Source: Halieaceae bacterium (GTDB lineage: Bacteria > Pseudomonadota > Gammaproteobacteria > Pseudomonadales > Halieaceae). From it: 64,000 nt of DNA. This document shows positions 9,809-18,370 of the stretch, piece by piece. The stretch covers positions 29,535 through 93,534 of the forward strand of contig CACNSR010000010.1 of the NCBI GenBank assembly GCA_902623175.1. Direction: 5' to 3'. Within the stretch, counting starts at the first letter, position 1, and each line of letters opens with the position of its first letter. A program made the position numbers and the translations under genes. The notes beneath the pieces were generated by a model that was not told the origin of the DNA, did not search any database, and saw nothing but the letters and a program-made list of their open reading frames with translations.

Positions 9809-12800
9809 TTAACCGCGCATCTGGATGATGGTTTGCGTCAAGGTCGAACTAGTTTCAATCGCTTTCGCGTTGGCTTGGAAGTTTCGCTGGGCGGTGATCA
9901 GTGCCACCAGCTCGGCTGTCAGATCAACGTTAGAGCGTTCCGTAGCGCCAGCACGGATGGTTCCAAAACCAGCGGCGCCTGGTTCACCAAGCTTCGCATC
10001 GCCTGATTGAGATGTGGCAGTAAAACCGCTATTTCCAACCTGCCTCAACCCCTTGGGAGTCGCGAAGTTCGCGAGAATGATCTTCCCGAGTGACTTCTGA
10101 GAGCCGTTTGAGTAACTCGCTACCACCAGTCCGTCCTCTCCAATATTCACACCAACCAGATCGCCTTCCGGCGCACCGTTTTGTGACTGGTTAAGTACTG
10201 CAAAGGGGCTGTTAAACTGAGTGCTGCCCTCATATGCAACGTTAATATCGTTACCGATAATGGTTGCAGACTCGAGTACCGATACTCCGATTGGTGACAC
10301 CAACGTACCACTGGTGTCAAAAGTCAGTTCTCCACGATCCAGAAAGATAGGGCTCCAGTTCGGAATATCGTTTTCATCGAAGGTTGCCTTATCCGTTGTT
10401 TCTAGGTATTTGCCGTTTCTGTCCTGGTAGACATACAGTGGTGTGGACGCACCCTGAGTATCAGGCTTCAGCGTAATGTAGGTAGAAGTGGTACCAAACG
10501 CTGGGTCGACGTCCTCAAGACCAAAGTCAGCGGAGCCAGCAACCTGAAGAAATGAATCATCCGTTGCCGTCGATCCTGTAAATCTCAGAGAACTGGTTGT
10601 CGCATCAAATTCAACTTTTACACCAGACACCTGATTGCCTAACTTATCCGCCATGAGGTTAATTTTGGTTTGGAGCTCTTTTACGAAATCGCCGATTGAG
10701 TACTGCTGCGGGGTCAACGAAATTTGAGCAGAAATATTGTCCACGATTACAGTGATTGACTGATTGGCGGCCGTCACCTCGAACGGTTTTGTTGCATCAA
10801 TACCCATCTGGTTACCAACAACAACGGCTGGGGTGGAACTCTGTCCACGAACCGCCGGTCGGTTTGCAACCGCGGAAAGTGCCTGTGCAACTTGCCGAGT
10901 ATTTTCAGATTCAGGTGTGCCAGCGGTGACGTCCAACCCGAAAAGTCTTTTACCGACGGCGTTAGATGTCGCGGCATTTCCATTTGTATCCGTAGTCGCA
11001 ACGTTCCGTATCGCGATACTGGATCCGTCACCTGTAGTGCCGGATGACATAACAAAAGAACCGTCAACAAAGGAGACTGTAACCCCGTAACGCTGGTTTC
11101 GTGTCTCCTGCATCAAGTCACCAGCCGGCAACATGGACTTGGTCAGTACCACAGCATTATCGCCGTCAGCAGACACAAGCTGAGCTTGAGTGCTTACTGC
11201 CGTTATTGCCGTGGCCCTGGCTTGCCTATCTGAAAATGCTGAGCTTGCGGCAAGGTTGTGGGCGCCAAACAGCTCACCTGTAATAGCCGTATCTGAAGTC
11301 AAGTGAATAGAATCGTCACCCGTCTGCGTTATACGCATCGCTTGACGGGCAAAGTCATACTCAAACTTGAGGTCGTCGAAGGTTCTCGTAGTATCAGCGC
11401 CACTGATAACGTTCCCTGCGTCGCCGGCACCGACTGGATGATCCGAAGCCCCAACTCCGCCGCCATCCATGTCATAGTTTCCAGCGAAATATTTGTTCAT
11501 GGCGAACGCAAGCTCCTCAGGGGAGATCATGGTGCCGTTGGTTAATACAACGTCCCCAGCCTTTTGAGCAGCGATCAGAACGTCGGCTATCGGAACCCGC
11601 AGCTCACTTTGATTCGCTTCTCCGAGGTCTCGAGTGATATCAAGAGTGACAGCGGGTGATTTGGCTGCACCGTAGAGTTGCGCATCACTAGTACCGCCAC
11701 CAGTGGCCGCGGTTAGATAGCCGGAAACGTCAAACTTTTTCCCGTCACCGAAGCGCTCCTGAATAACTTTCGTCAACTCTGTCGCTATTTCTTGACCAGA
11801 CAACTGATTAGTGCCGGCTTTATCAACCAGGTGCTCTAAGCCTATTGATGTAAACGCTGATCCATCCACGCTTATCTGAAATAGATTGCGTAAATTTGTT
11901 CGTGTGAAACTTGACAAATCCAAGCCATTAGATCCGCCAGCCAAAGAGAGTGCAGAAACATCGGTCGCATCTCCAGCTCTCAGTGTAAGGGCAGCTGGAG
12001 TTGACTTGACAGGATCTGACAGCATGTCAAAAGAGAATTTGCGGTAGTACGTACCCTGGGTTACCAAGAACTCCGAACTATTTGCTGCTGTCTTCTGCAG
12101 AAATTCTAATTCGGATTTTGTTTTTATCTCTCCGTACTTGTTAACGAAGAAAACGTCGCCACCGGTATCCGACGCCTGAATTAATCCCGGAGTGATGAGT
12201 TCCCCATCAATATATACATGGGTCTGCCATTTGTTCAGCGGATCTTCCGAAGTTGCCGCCTGTGTTTTTACGTAGTAAACGGTTGCGAGATGCTGAGAAC
12301 CAGAAGCCCCGAATACCGTCAGAGACGTCGTTCTGTGGTAGGTCTCTGGTTTATTTGGGTTGAACTCAAGAAGGATCGGTTCGACGTTAGACGGCAAGTT
12401 AAGGCCCAGCTCCACCTCGGTTGTAGCTCTGAATTCCGAAACTGTTTGGCGCGGAATAGCCAGAGCGCTCGGGGGTTGGCTGAAGTCTGCCTTATTTGTC
12501 GAATCGACTGGCAGTGACAACAATGCCTGCCCGGCCGAATTCACCATCTGATTCTGCTCATTGAGCATAAATTGACCGTTGCGTGTAAAGGTCCGGCTGC
12601 CATCCGATGATTGCAGGGGGAAGAAACCGTCGCCCGTGATCGCCAAGTCGAGAGAATTAGCAGAGAACTGAACGAATCCCTGGCTGAATTCCTGGGCGAC
12701 CTCCTTGAGTGCGACACCCTGACCAACCACGGCCGCTGCTCGTTGCAATGGCGACGTTGCAAATATGTCACCAAAACTTGCGGTAGACCGTTTAAAGCCG

Positions 12801-12889
12801 GCAGTAGCCGCGTTAGCGATGTTGTTGGACGTGACTGCCAGCTCGGTAGTGGCTGCGTTTAGTCCTGTGAGAGAAGTGTAAAACGACAT
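9809..12889 (-). CDS. flgE: Flagellar hook protein FlgE, greatly enlarged
   Basis: 1026 aa, against about 400 aa in enterobacteria. The N-terminal D0/D1 part (SFYTSLTGLNAATTELAVTS, NNIANAATAGFKRSTASF, SLDLAITGDGFFPLQ) and C-terminal part (ERSNVDLTAELVALITAQRN, then FQANAKAIETSSTLTQTIIQ) are canonical. About 600 extra residues lie in the middle as exposed domains. FlgE polymerises as the universal joint, with length set by FliK (33241-35502), which is itself long. No internal frameshift or fusion to a foreign domain is apparent. Confidence 0.93.
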   Translation of the reverse strand: MSFYTSLTGLNAATTELAVTSNNIANAATAGFKRSTASFGDIFATSPLQRAAAVVGQGVALKEVAQEFSQGFVQFSANSLDLAITGDGFFPLQSSDGSRTFTRNGQFMLNEQNQMVNSAGQALLSLPVDSTNKADFSQPPSALAIPRQTVSEFRATTEVELGLNLPSNVEPILLEFNPNKPETYHRTTSLTVFGASGSQHLATVYYVKTQAATSEDPLNKWQTHVYIDGELITPGLIQASDTGGDVFFVNKYGEIKTKSELEFLQKTAANSSEFLVTQGTYYRKFSFDMLSDPVKSTPAALTLRAGDATDVSALSLAGGSNGLDLSSFTRTNLRNLFQISVDGSAFTSIGLEHLVDKAGTNQLSGQEIATELTKVIQERFGDGKKFDVSGYLTAATGGGTSDAQLYGAAKSPAVTLDITRDLGEANQSELRVPIADVLIAAQKAGDVVLTNGTMISPEELAFAMNKYFAGNYDMDGGGVGASDHPVGAGDAGNVISGADTTRTFDDLKFEYDFARQAMRITQTGDDSIHLTSDTAITGELFGAHNLAASSAFSDRQARATAITAVSTQAQLVSADGDNAVVLTKSMLPAGDLMQETRNQRYGVTVSFVDGSFVMSSGTTGDGSSIAIRNVATTDTNGNAATSNAVGKRLFGLDVTAGTPESENTRQVAQALSAVANRPAVRGQSSTPAVVVGNQMGIDATKPFEVTAANQSITVIVDNISAQISLTPQQYSIGDFVKELQTKINLMADKLGNQVSGVKVEFDATTSSLRFTGSTATDDSFLQVAGSADFGLEDVDPAFGTTSTYITLKPDTQGASTPLYVYQDRNGKYLETTDKATFDENDIPNWSPIFLDRGELTFDTSGTLVSPIGVSVLESATIIGNDINVAYEGSTQFNSPFAVLNQSQNGAPEGDLVGVNIGEDGLVVASYSNGSQKSLGKIILANFATPKGLRQVGNSGFTATSQSGDAKLGEPGAAGFGTIRAGATERSNVDLTAELVALITAQRNFQANAKAIETSSTLTQTIIQMRG

Positions 12890-12907
12890 GTTTCAGCTCC
12901 TGCTAGT

Positions 12908-13594
12908 TTATTCTGCGATTGTTTGAATTTCGGCTAAGGACACCGTGTCACCACCCAGGAGTTGAAGGTCAAGTTGTTGACCTGCTGGGTTCCAAGAGAC
13001 GCTACTTACAGTCTCTAAAATCGACACGGGGGCTATTTGCATTCGGCCATCTTTGATGGCGCTTGCAGTAATTTGGTATGTATCAACGGGTAGTTGATTG
13101 CCGTCCGAGTCCTGACCGGACCAAGCGAAGCGATGTTCGCCAGGTTCCAGCTCTCCGACGTTCTGCCTGAACACCAACTCACTGTTTTGGTTATAGACAC
13201 TCATTGTTAGCATGTCCGCACCATCCTGCACGCTGACAAGCGTTTCAGTAGGTCGGCTACCACCTCCCTGACCGAATCCACCAGCTACGGCGACGCGCTT
13301 TCCGACGAGAGTTGATCCAGTGAGCAATGACTGCTCACGAAGATTCCCTACCAGCCGCTCTAAAGACGCCTGCATGCCTTTAATGCCCTCAACTGACGAG
13401 AACTGTGCCAGCTGAGCAACAAACGCCTCATTCTCCATCGGATCTAAGGGGTTCTGATTTTTGAGTTGCGCGGTAAACAACTGCAAAAACGCGTCGCGCC
13501 CCAGCATGTCGCCGTCCTCTCCATCCTTATAGATGGCATTGGCTTGCTGAGTCTGGTACTGCTCAGTGGTCAAGATAGAATCAATGGCTGACAA
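12908..13594 (-). CDS. flgD: Hook-cap protein FlgD
   Basis: 228 aa. It is the scaffold that caps the growing hook. The N-terminal DAFLQLFTAQLKNQNPLDPM and FVAQLAQFSSVEGI are the conserved export/cap region. Residues about 110-200 form the Ig/tudor-like part, with AWSGQDSDGNQLPVDTYQIT typical of the FlgD Ig-like domain. It lies between flgC (31-base gap) and flgE (18-base gap). Confidence 0.93.
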   Translation of the reverse strand: MSAIDSILTTEQYQTQQANAIYKDGEDGDMLGRDAFLQLFTAQLKNQNPLDPMENEAFVAQLAQFSSVEGIKGMQASLERLVGNLREQSLLTGSTLVGKRVAVAGGFGQGGGSRPTETLVSVQDGADMLTMSVYNQNSELVFRQNVGELEPGEHRFAWSGQDSDGNQLPVDTYQITASAIKDGRMQIAPVSILETVSSVSWNPAGQQLDLQLLGGDTVSLAEIQTIAE

Positions 13595-13625
13595 GACTTT
13601 CTCTCCTAGTGCTCAGTTTCAGAAG

Positions 13626-14051
13626 TCACGACTTCATTACTTCCAGCGTGCGCATCATCATTTGCTTCGCTGCGTTTATGACTTCGATATTGTTTCGATA
13701 GGATCTAGCAGCGGCGGTCATCTCGACCATCTCTGACACCTCGTTGACGTTGCTCTGATAAATGTATCCGTTAGCATCCGCGGAGGGGTTGCCTGGATCG
13801 TATGACCTGGGGGGAGGGGTAGGGTCGTCCGCTATGTTTACAACCTGCAGGGAGCCAGCGTAGCGAGTCTGGTCTCCGACAGTCTGATCTTCTAGTAAAG
13901 TTCTAAACACGGCTCGCTTGGCCTTATACGCAGCCTCCTCGGTCGCTGCAGTGTTCGCCGCGTTAGCGAGGTTCGACGCCGTTGTGTTCATGCGTACTAG
14001 TTGCGCTGCCAGAGCGCTCCCCGCAATTCCAAAAACTTTATCCATAGACAT
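13626..14051 (-). CDS. flgC: Proximal rod protein FlgC
   Basis: 141 aa, typical length. It is a proximal rod component. The N-terminus FGIAGSALAAQLVRMNTTAS with NLANAANTAATEEAAYKAKR, and the C-terminus NVNEVSEMVEMTAAARSYRN, are the rod motifs. Its start follows the flgB stop after 3 bases, suggesting tight coupling. Confidence 0.93.
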   Translation of the reverse strand: MSMDKVFGIAGSALAAQLVRMNTTASNLANAANTAATEEAAYKAKRAVFRTLLEDQTVGDQTRYAGSLQVVNIADDPTPPPRSYDPGNPSADANGYIYQSNVNEVSEMVEMTAAARSYRNNIEVINAAKQMMMRTLEVMKS

Positions 14052-14054
14052 CGC

Positions 14055-14432
14055 TTACTCTCCTTTCAATGCGCGCTTGTAGCTGGACACGCGGCCCTGA
14101 AGAAAATCAAGAGTTGCCTGGTACTCCACAGAGGCTTTACCGAATTTGGCTTGCTCAAGCCCTATCTCGACAGTGTTGCCATCTACGGCCGTGTTATAAG
14201 GGACGGAGAACACCTCTCCGTTGTCCGAGTGGCCAGGTCCATTACGGTGAGACGCGTGTGTTGTGAGAAGACCGGCCGTCTCTAATCTCCAGCCGAGCAC
14301 GGTACGAAAATCTATATCTTTGGCTTTGAACCCAGGGGTATCGGCGTTTGCAATATTGGTGGATAGCACTTCCATTCTGCGCGCCTTGAGCTGCAGAGCC
14401 TCACTGTGAATGCCATATAGTTTGTCCAACAT
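14055..14432 (-). CDS. flgB: Proximal rod protein FlgB, first gene of the flg operon
   Basis: 125 aa. It is a proximal rod component. MLDKLYGIHSEALQLKARRM, then VLSTNIANADTPGFKAKDID near the N-terminus, and VEYQATLDFLQGRVSSYKRA at the C-terminus, identify it. It is the promoter-proximal gene of the minus-strand operon ending at fliD; a sigma-54 type promoter lies about 40-55 bases upstream (14472-14487). Confidence 0.94.
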   Translation of the reverse strand: MLDKLYGIHSEALQLKARRMEVLSTNIANADTPGFKAKDIDFRTVLGWRLETAGLLTTHASHRNGPGHSDNGEVFSVPYNTAVDGNTVEIGLEQAKFGKASVEYQATLDFLQGRVSSYKRALKGE

Positions 14433-14471
14433 GTCTGCTTACCGAGAGTTGTGACTATTCACTTTGTGACT

Positions 14472-14487
14472 TGCAGAATCTGTGCCA
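14472..14487 (-). promoter_or_regulatory. Sigma-54 promoter of the flgB operon
   Basis: On the minus strand the sequence is TGGCACAGATTCTGCA. GG and GC are separated by exactly 10 bases, and the -24 half TGGCAC is a full match to the sigma-54 consensus; the -12 half CTGCA differs at one base from TTGCA. The predicted start is near 14460, leaving a leader of about 30 bases before flgB. This fits class III flg control by an FlrC-type activator. Confidence 0.85.
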
Positions 14488-14553
14488 AAAACTTTATGTA
14501 TCTGTTTTTGCTGATTTTTATGTAATTTTAGTCGTGTGAGAGAGGGTTTTCTG

Positions 14554-15606
14554 ATGAAAAGCGGCAAAAGCATGCCGGTGGTTGAGTCCGAGCTTATTAG
14601 TCATACTCGCCCAGTGAACTGGAGTCGCAACATATCAACTAATGCCTCTGCATCTGCCCCGGCAATCGAATGGTGCCGATGGTATTGGCGCGACCGAAGC
14701 CGCGGGTGGTTAGCATTAGCTGCGCTCGGTAGCTTCCTCATGATCCCTCTCGGATACGCCAGCACAGATCAGACCATAATTAAGGAAAATGCCACTAGGC
14801 AGATACAGGAAGCCGCTGCGCAAGCTTTTCATACCGATCCTGGCAACGTAGAGGTCAGACTGGCCGACAAGCGCCTAGTGCTCCCAAATTGTGGCCAACC
14901 ATTTGACGTACGCTTTCCCTTCAGCGACCGTGCCACCGTGCAGCTTGATTGCGTAAATCCCAAGTGGCGGGGATTCATTCAAATCCGGCTGAAAGAGGGC
15001 GTAACCGCCTTTCGCTACAACCTACCGTTAAATAAGGGGGCAATGCTCAAGCGTAGCCATGTAACTCGCCATCCGGTGGCGCCCGACGACAGCATTTCCA
15101 ATCGCATCGTAGTTCTGGAAGACGTACTCGATCTCACCTTGCGAGAGGGGGTACAGGCCGGAGACATTTTATTGGAGAGTCATTTCATAGCATCGCCACT
15201 CTCTGGCTATAAGGCTCCTGCGGCGAAAGATGTGGGCGCTTGGGTGGCAACGCAAATTATCCCTAGAGGGAATAGGTTAGATGAAAATACATTCTCCTGG
15301 GAAATTATTGAGGGCAGAGCGCCCACGGATCTCATTCATTCCGGGGTAGATTTCGCTATGTTGGAGGCGCTTCGTGACATTATGCCGGGTGACAAATTGC
15401 GGCGATCTGCGGTTAAAATGGCGCCAGCAGTTCATAAAAACGAGGAAGTTCAAGTATTTATCATCCGTGGCGCACTGAGGGTGACTAATCTGGTACGCAT
15501 CAGTCGTGACGCCACTATTGGAGAATCGATTGACGTGGTCAATGTTGAATCAGGCAGGCCTCTAAAGGCCAGAGTGACGGGAATTGGCCAAGTAGAAATT
15601 TTATGA
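14554..15606 (+). CDS. flgA: P-ring assembly chaperone FlgA with an N-terminal extension
   Basis: 350 aa from the ATG at 14554, chosen because AGAGAGGG lies 7 bases upstream; a GTG at 14536 lacks such a site. Periplasmic FlgA escorts FlgI to form the P-ring. The C-terminal SAF-like domain is clear (VAPDDSISNRIVVLEDVL; QIIPRGNRLDENTF; IMPGDKLRRSAVKM; ARVTGIGQVEI). The first 48 or so residues are polar and precede a hydrophobic segment (WLALAALGSFLMIPLGYAS), so the signal region starts unusually late. No later in-frame start codon is available just before that segment. It is divergent from flgB. Confidence 0.88.
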   Translation: MKSGKSMPVVESELISHTRPVNWSRNISTNASASAPAIEWCRWYWRDRSRGWLALAALGSFLMIPLGYASTDQTIIKENATRQIQEAAAQAFHTDPGNVEVRLADKRLVLPNCGQPFDVRFPFSDRATVQLDCVNPKWRGFIQIRLKEGVTAFRYNLPLNKGAMLKRSHVTRHPVAPDDSISNRIVVLEDVLDLTLREGVQAGDILLESHFIASPLSGYKAPAAKDVGAWVATQIIPRGNRLDENTFSWEIIEGRAPTDLIHSGVDFAMLEALRDIMPGDKLRRSAVKMAPAVHKNEEVQVFIIRGALRVTNLVRISRDATIGESIDVVNVESGRPLKARVTGIGQVEIL

Positions 15607-15615
15607 ATCGAATGT

Positions 15616-15642
15616 TAAAGTTCCGGGGTCAGACGCCGATAT
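15616..15642 (+). promoter_or_regulatory. Sigma-28 (FliA) promoter of flgM
   Basis: The -35 box TAAAGTTC (15616-15623) and the -10 box GCCGATAT (15635-15642) are separated by 11 bases. This matches the FliA consensus TAAAGTTT-N11-GCCGATAA at all but two positions. It lies just after the flgA stop and about 67 bases before flgM, so flgM and flgN can be made under FliA control independently of flgA. Confidence 0.9.
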
Positions 15643-15709
15643 TTTGATTGAAAAAGGACAATTCTGCTGCCGGGTCGTCTGGGTGGCAGGGTTAATAGGA
15701 GGTTGAGCG

Positions 15710-16015
15710 ATGCCCAGCATCACTGAAACTATGCGAAGCACGGTGCCGGAAGCAACCGGTAAAAAAGACCTGCGCGCAGAAAAAGCCTCGACCCCAACAC
15801 CAGAATTGCAGAACCCTGAGGCCGATGCTGCATCGGGCGCGCCAGTTGATCAGGTTGAGCTAAGCGAGTCTGTTGAGCGCGCCATAGATGATGCTAAATT
15901 CGATGCTGCAAAAGTAGAAGCGTTACGGCTCGCCATTATGGAAGGCAATTACCCTCTCGACGCAAAACGCATCGCAGAGAACATGCTCGATCTGGAGCGA
16001 ATGATCGGTTCCTGA
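15710..16015 (+). CDS. flgM: Anti-sigma-28 factor FlgM
   Basis: 101 aa. FlgM binds FliA and is secreted through the completed hook-basal body, releasing FliA. The N-terminal half is low-complexity and probably disordered, as in the family. The C-terminal sigma-binding part is VDQVELSESVERAIDDAKF, then KVEALRLAIMEGNYPLDAKR and IAENMLDLERMI. A strong ribosome site AGGAGGT (15697-15703) lies 6 bases before the ATG. It is driven by its own FliA-type promoter, giving feedback. Confidence 0.93.
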   Translation: MPSITETMRSTVPEATGKKDLRAEKASTPTPELQNPEADAASGAPVDQVELSESVERAIDDAKFDAAKVEALRLAIMEGNYPLDAKRIAENMLDLERMIGS

Positions 16016-16039
16016 AGCAGCCCGCGTCTCCCCGCTTAC

Positions 16040-16483
16040 ATGACTCCAACTCAGCAGAATCCTAGCGCGGATATGCTTCGTGATGGGATGCACAAGGCCA
16101 ACGCACTTGCCGCTTTATTGCAGGAAGAACTGGCACTTCTAACAGCGGGAGACATAGACAGCTTCGAGGCGCTTCAGAGCCGGAAAGCCGAGATCCTGGA
16201 ATCATTGTCAGCTCTAGTGCCCACCCTGTCTGGCGAGGTCCCGATAGAAGAAGGGCCCGATGCCGGCACGAGCACCGCACTGATAGACGATATCAAGGAG
16301 GTTCTTGCGACCTGCCGCGATGTTCACCTAAAGAACGCTATTTTGATTGATCGAAAAATAGAGGCAACGCGTTCCGCACTAGAGGTCTTAAGGTCAAGCC
16401 GATCGGCGGACACAGGTGAGACTTACGACAAGCTCGGCAGAATCAAACGGGGTTATAGCCGAGACAGACAGACCGACGTCTAA
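16040..16483 (+). CDS. flgN: Export chaperone FlgN for FlgK/FlgL
   Basis: 147 aa, helical. FlgN is the cytosolic type III chaperone of the hook-associated proteins FlgK and FlgL. The pattern ANALAALLQEELALLTAGDI, then SFEALQSRKAEILESLSAL, is the FlgN helical-hairpin signature; the C-terminal GYSRDRQTDV is polar. It lies 24 bases after flgM. No good ribosome site precedes the first ATG; ATGs at 16073 or 16088 are possible alternative starts. Confidence 0.85.
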   Translation: MTPTQQNPSADMLRDGMHKANALAALLQEELALLTAGDIDSFEALQSRKAEILESLSALVPTLSGEVPIEEGPDAGTSTALIDDIKEVLATCRDVHLKNAILIDRKIEATRSALEVLRSSRSADTGETYDKLGRIKRGYSRDRQTDV

Positions 16484-16503
16484 CTCCCCCCGCAATCTCT
16501 GCT

Positions 16504-16517
16504 GGGCTAACTAGCCC
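16504..16517. terminator. Hairpin between the convergent flgN and fhlB ends
   Basis: GGGCT-AACT-AGCCC forms a 5-bp GC-rich stem with a 4-base loop between the flgN stop and the end of fhlB; it overlaps the fhlB stop codon. No U-tract follows on either strand, so it is only a weak terminator candidate. Confidence 0.3.
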
Positions 16518-16783
16518 CTTCCGGGCTCATCACCTCTCAGCCAGAAAACCCAAGACAGAACCACTGCAACAGCGCGATATAGAGACTCAGGCACTTCTTC
16601 ACCGATGTCTACGCCGCTAAGCAAACGTTGCAGGGTTTCGTCTTCGATAACAGGTAGCCCCAATTCAAACGCGGCATCAATGATCGACATCGCCTCTTCA
16701 CCCTCGCCTTTCGCAAGAATGCTAGGTGCCTCTCGCTTTCCGTACTCAAGCGCGATGGCCTTGATTTCATCGAGTTCTCTCAT
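16511..16783 (-). CDS. FlhB C-terminal domain-like protein (FhlB/FlhX, EscU/YscU family)
   Basis: 90 aa. It matches the cytoplasmic C-terminal domain of FlhB after its cleavage site: AIALEYGKREAPSILAKGEG, a central helix, then EEVPESLYRAVAVVLSWVFW. No membrane part and no NPTH autocleavage motif are present. Full-length FlhB is encoded separately at 27879. Such FhlB proteins can partly replace FlhB-C in other bacteria (known for the family); here it overlaps the start of a FliK-like gene by 4 bases, suggesting a paired role in export-specificity switching. Confidence 0.85.
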   Translation of the reverse strand: MRELDEIKAIALEYGKREAPSILAKGEGEEAMSIIDAAFELGLPVIEDETLQRLLSGVDIGEEVPESLYRAVAVVLSWVFWLRGDEPGRG

Positions 16784-17850
16784 ACCGACGAGTCCAACCG
16801 GTCGCCCAATCCCGAGACAGGGGATACGCTGAGGGGCTCCCTAAGGGTATCTCGAGCCTGGTTGAAGACAGCAAAGTGCTCGAGCTGTAGGCCAAAGTCC
16901 GCCACCTCTGCAAACAGCTCTGCACGGGAATCTCGCGCACGGGCAAATACGGTCGGGTCCGTTAACCAGGCATCAAGGGTCACCCTGTTGGCAGGCGCGT
17001 GCTCTACTCGCAACCACACATCAGAGTTCTCAGCGAACTGGGTATAAAAATTAATGATCCACGTTGGGCTGCCTGGCGGATTGCCCCTGGGCCCTCGCTG
17101 CAGATTAAGCTCTACAGGCGCGCCATTTAGCCAGGCCAGAATATCGGCATTGATGACATCGGAGCGCAATGCTGCAACCAAGCGATCTTGGCGGTTATCA
17201 ATCTCGGTCAGAAGCCCTCTGGCACGCTCCTTGGTGGCCTGATCTGTGCCAAAGCCCAACAAGCGCATGAGTAATGAGGGCAGCGCCGCCTCACGAGCAC
17301 CGCCCTCGCTCAGAGGCGGCAATTGCAGCACACCACCCCGAACCAAAAGCTCCCTAGCGCGAGCAATTTGCGCCTCAATCGACATCGCCGGGCTCAATAT
17401 CAGCCCTATTCCAGCGAAAGCGGCGGCGAGCGAAGCAGGCATAGCCCGAATTGAATCGGGATTCATTAATTGCTGGAGTACAGAAGCTGGCGTACCTGAA
17501 AATTGCGTCGTAGCCGGCGTGGCGGTGGCGGTGGTTGGCGGAGTAGGCGTGGCAGCAGCGGCTGGCACCGGGCGCAAAACCGTCGCGCCATCAGGCGTCA
17601 ACTGCACCCTGAAGAAGATACTTTGGCCTGCGTAACGTCTGAAAAAATCGGGGGCCAGCAGCGGTTGCGCTACACCGGCTAAATTAATGAACAGCTGTCC
17701 TCGATCAATCGATACCAGCCCTTTCACAATCTGAAAGTTGGCAAGCCCTAATTCCCGTGGCCCTGGCTGATCGATGCGCAAGCTCGCCGTGCCCTCCAGA
17801 AAAATGGGGGTCGGGCGTACCGTCATATTAAGGAGCTCTGGCCCAAGCAT
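16780..17850 (-). CDS. FliK-like protein (second hook-length control paralogue)
   Basis: 356 aa. The N-terminal part is beta-rich, with a Pro/Ala/Thr-rich linker at about residues 95-115 (AAAATPTPPTTATATPATT). The C-terminal third (WIINFYTQFAENSDVWLRVE, then DFGLQLEHFAVFNQ) resembles the FliK C-terminal switching domain. It is distinct from the canonical fliK at 33241. Neighbours are the LysM protein upstream (32-base gap) and fhlB downstream (overlap), all in the sigma-28 operon. I infer it acts with FhlB on late substrate export; direct evidence is lacking. Confidence 0.75.
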   Translation of the reverse strand: MLGPELLNMTVRPTPIFLEGTASLRIDQPGPRELGLANFQIVKGLVSIDRGQLFINLAGVAQPLLAPDFFRRYAGQSIFFRVQLTPDGATVLRPVPAAAATPTPPTTATATPATTQFSGTPASVLQQLMNPDSIRAMPASLAAAFAGIGLILSPAMSIEAQIARARELLVRGGVLQLPPLSEGGAREAALPSLLMRLLGFGTDQATKERARGLLTEIDNRQDRLVAALRSDVINADILAWLNGAPVELNLQRGPRGNPPGSPTWIINFYTQFAENSDVWLRVEHAPANRVTLDAWLTDPTVFARARDSRAELFAEVADFGLQLEHFAVFNQARDTLREPLSVSPVSGLGDRLDSSV

Positions 17851-17882
17851 CGCGCGGTTACTCGAGGGTTAATCGGTGCTCA

Positions 17883-18356
17883 CTATGGAAAGCGAATCCA
17901 GTCCTCATCGCTTGAACGATGTTGTTGGCGATCTTTCTTACCCGGCACGACATAGGCCATAACGTCTGCCACCGTAGGCATACGTAAGTTGGCGCCTGCC
18001 ATCATCCAATGGGCATTTCCCCGACGAAACGCCGCCTTATTATTCTTCACAATTACTTTTTTCATGACATCATGGTTTACGCCCGTATCGCCCAGATGCA
18101 CTGCCATGATTTCACTGAGTGTGTCCCCGGGCTGAACTTTGTACACGCCGTTGACGACCGAGCCGGCCGATGACGAGTACACTGAAGCACTCACTCCAGA
18201 AGGCGTTTTTGCTTCAAAGTCGTTCTCGCCGATAAACGCTCGCAGACGAGCGACATCGTTATCTGAAATAACGGATTGAGCCCACGTAATCTGTGCGACC
18301 GTAAGGGTTATCAGAGTAACGCAAGCAGTTAACCATGTGCGAACAATTATTTTCAT
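17883..18356 (-). CDS. Secreted LysM-domain protein of the flgP-flgT operon
   Basis: 157 aa. The N-terminal signal peptide ends at about ITWAQS. Residues about 70-128 form a LysM/FimV-type domain (YKVQPGDTLSEIMAVHLGDT, then KKVIVKNNKAAFRRGNAHWM), predicted to bind peptidoglycan. It has no catalytic domain. It follows flgT by 14 bases. In Vibrio clusters FlgO accompanies FlgP and FlgT; no FlgO-like gene is seen here, so this protein may anchor the H-ring to the cell wall instead. That role is an inference from position. Confidence 0.8.
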   Translation of the reverse strand: MKIIVRTWLTACVTLITLTVAQITWAQSVISDNDVARLRAFIGENDFEAKTPSGVSASVYSSSAGSVVNGVYKVQPGDTLSEIMAVHLGDTGVNHDVMKKVIVKNNKAAFRRGNAHWMMAGANLRMPTVADVMAYVVPGKKDRQQHRSSDEDWIRFP

Positions 18357-18370
18357 GTTTGCTTTCCTTT

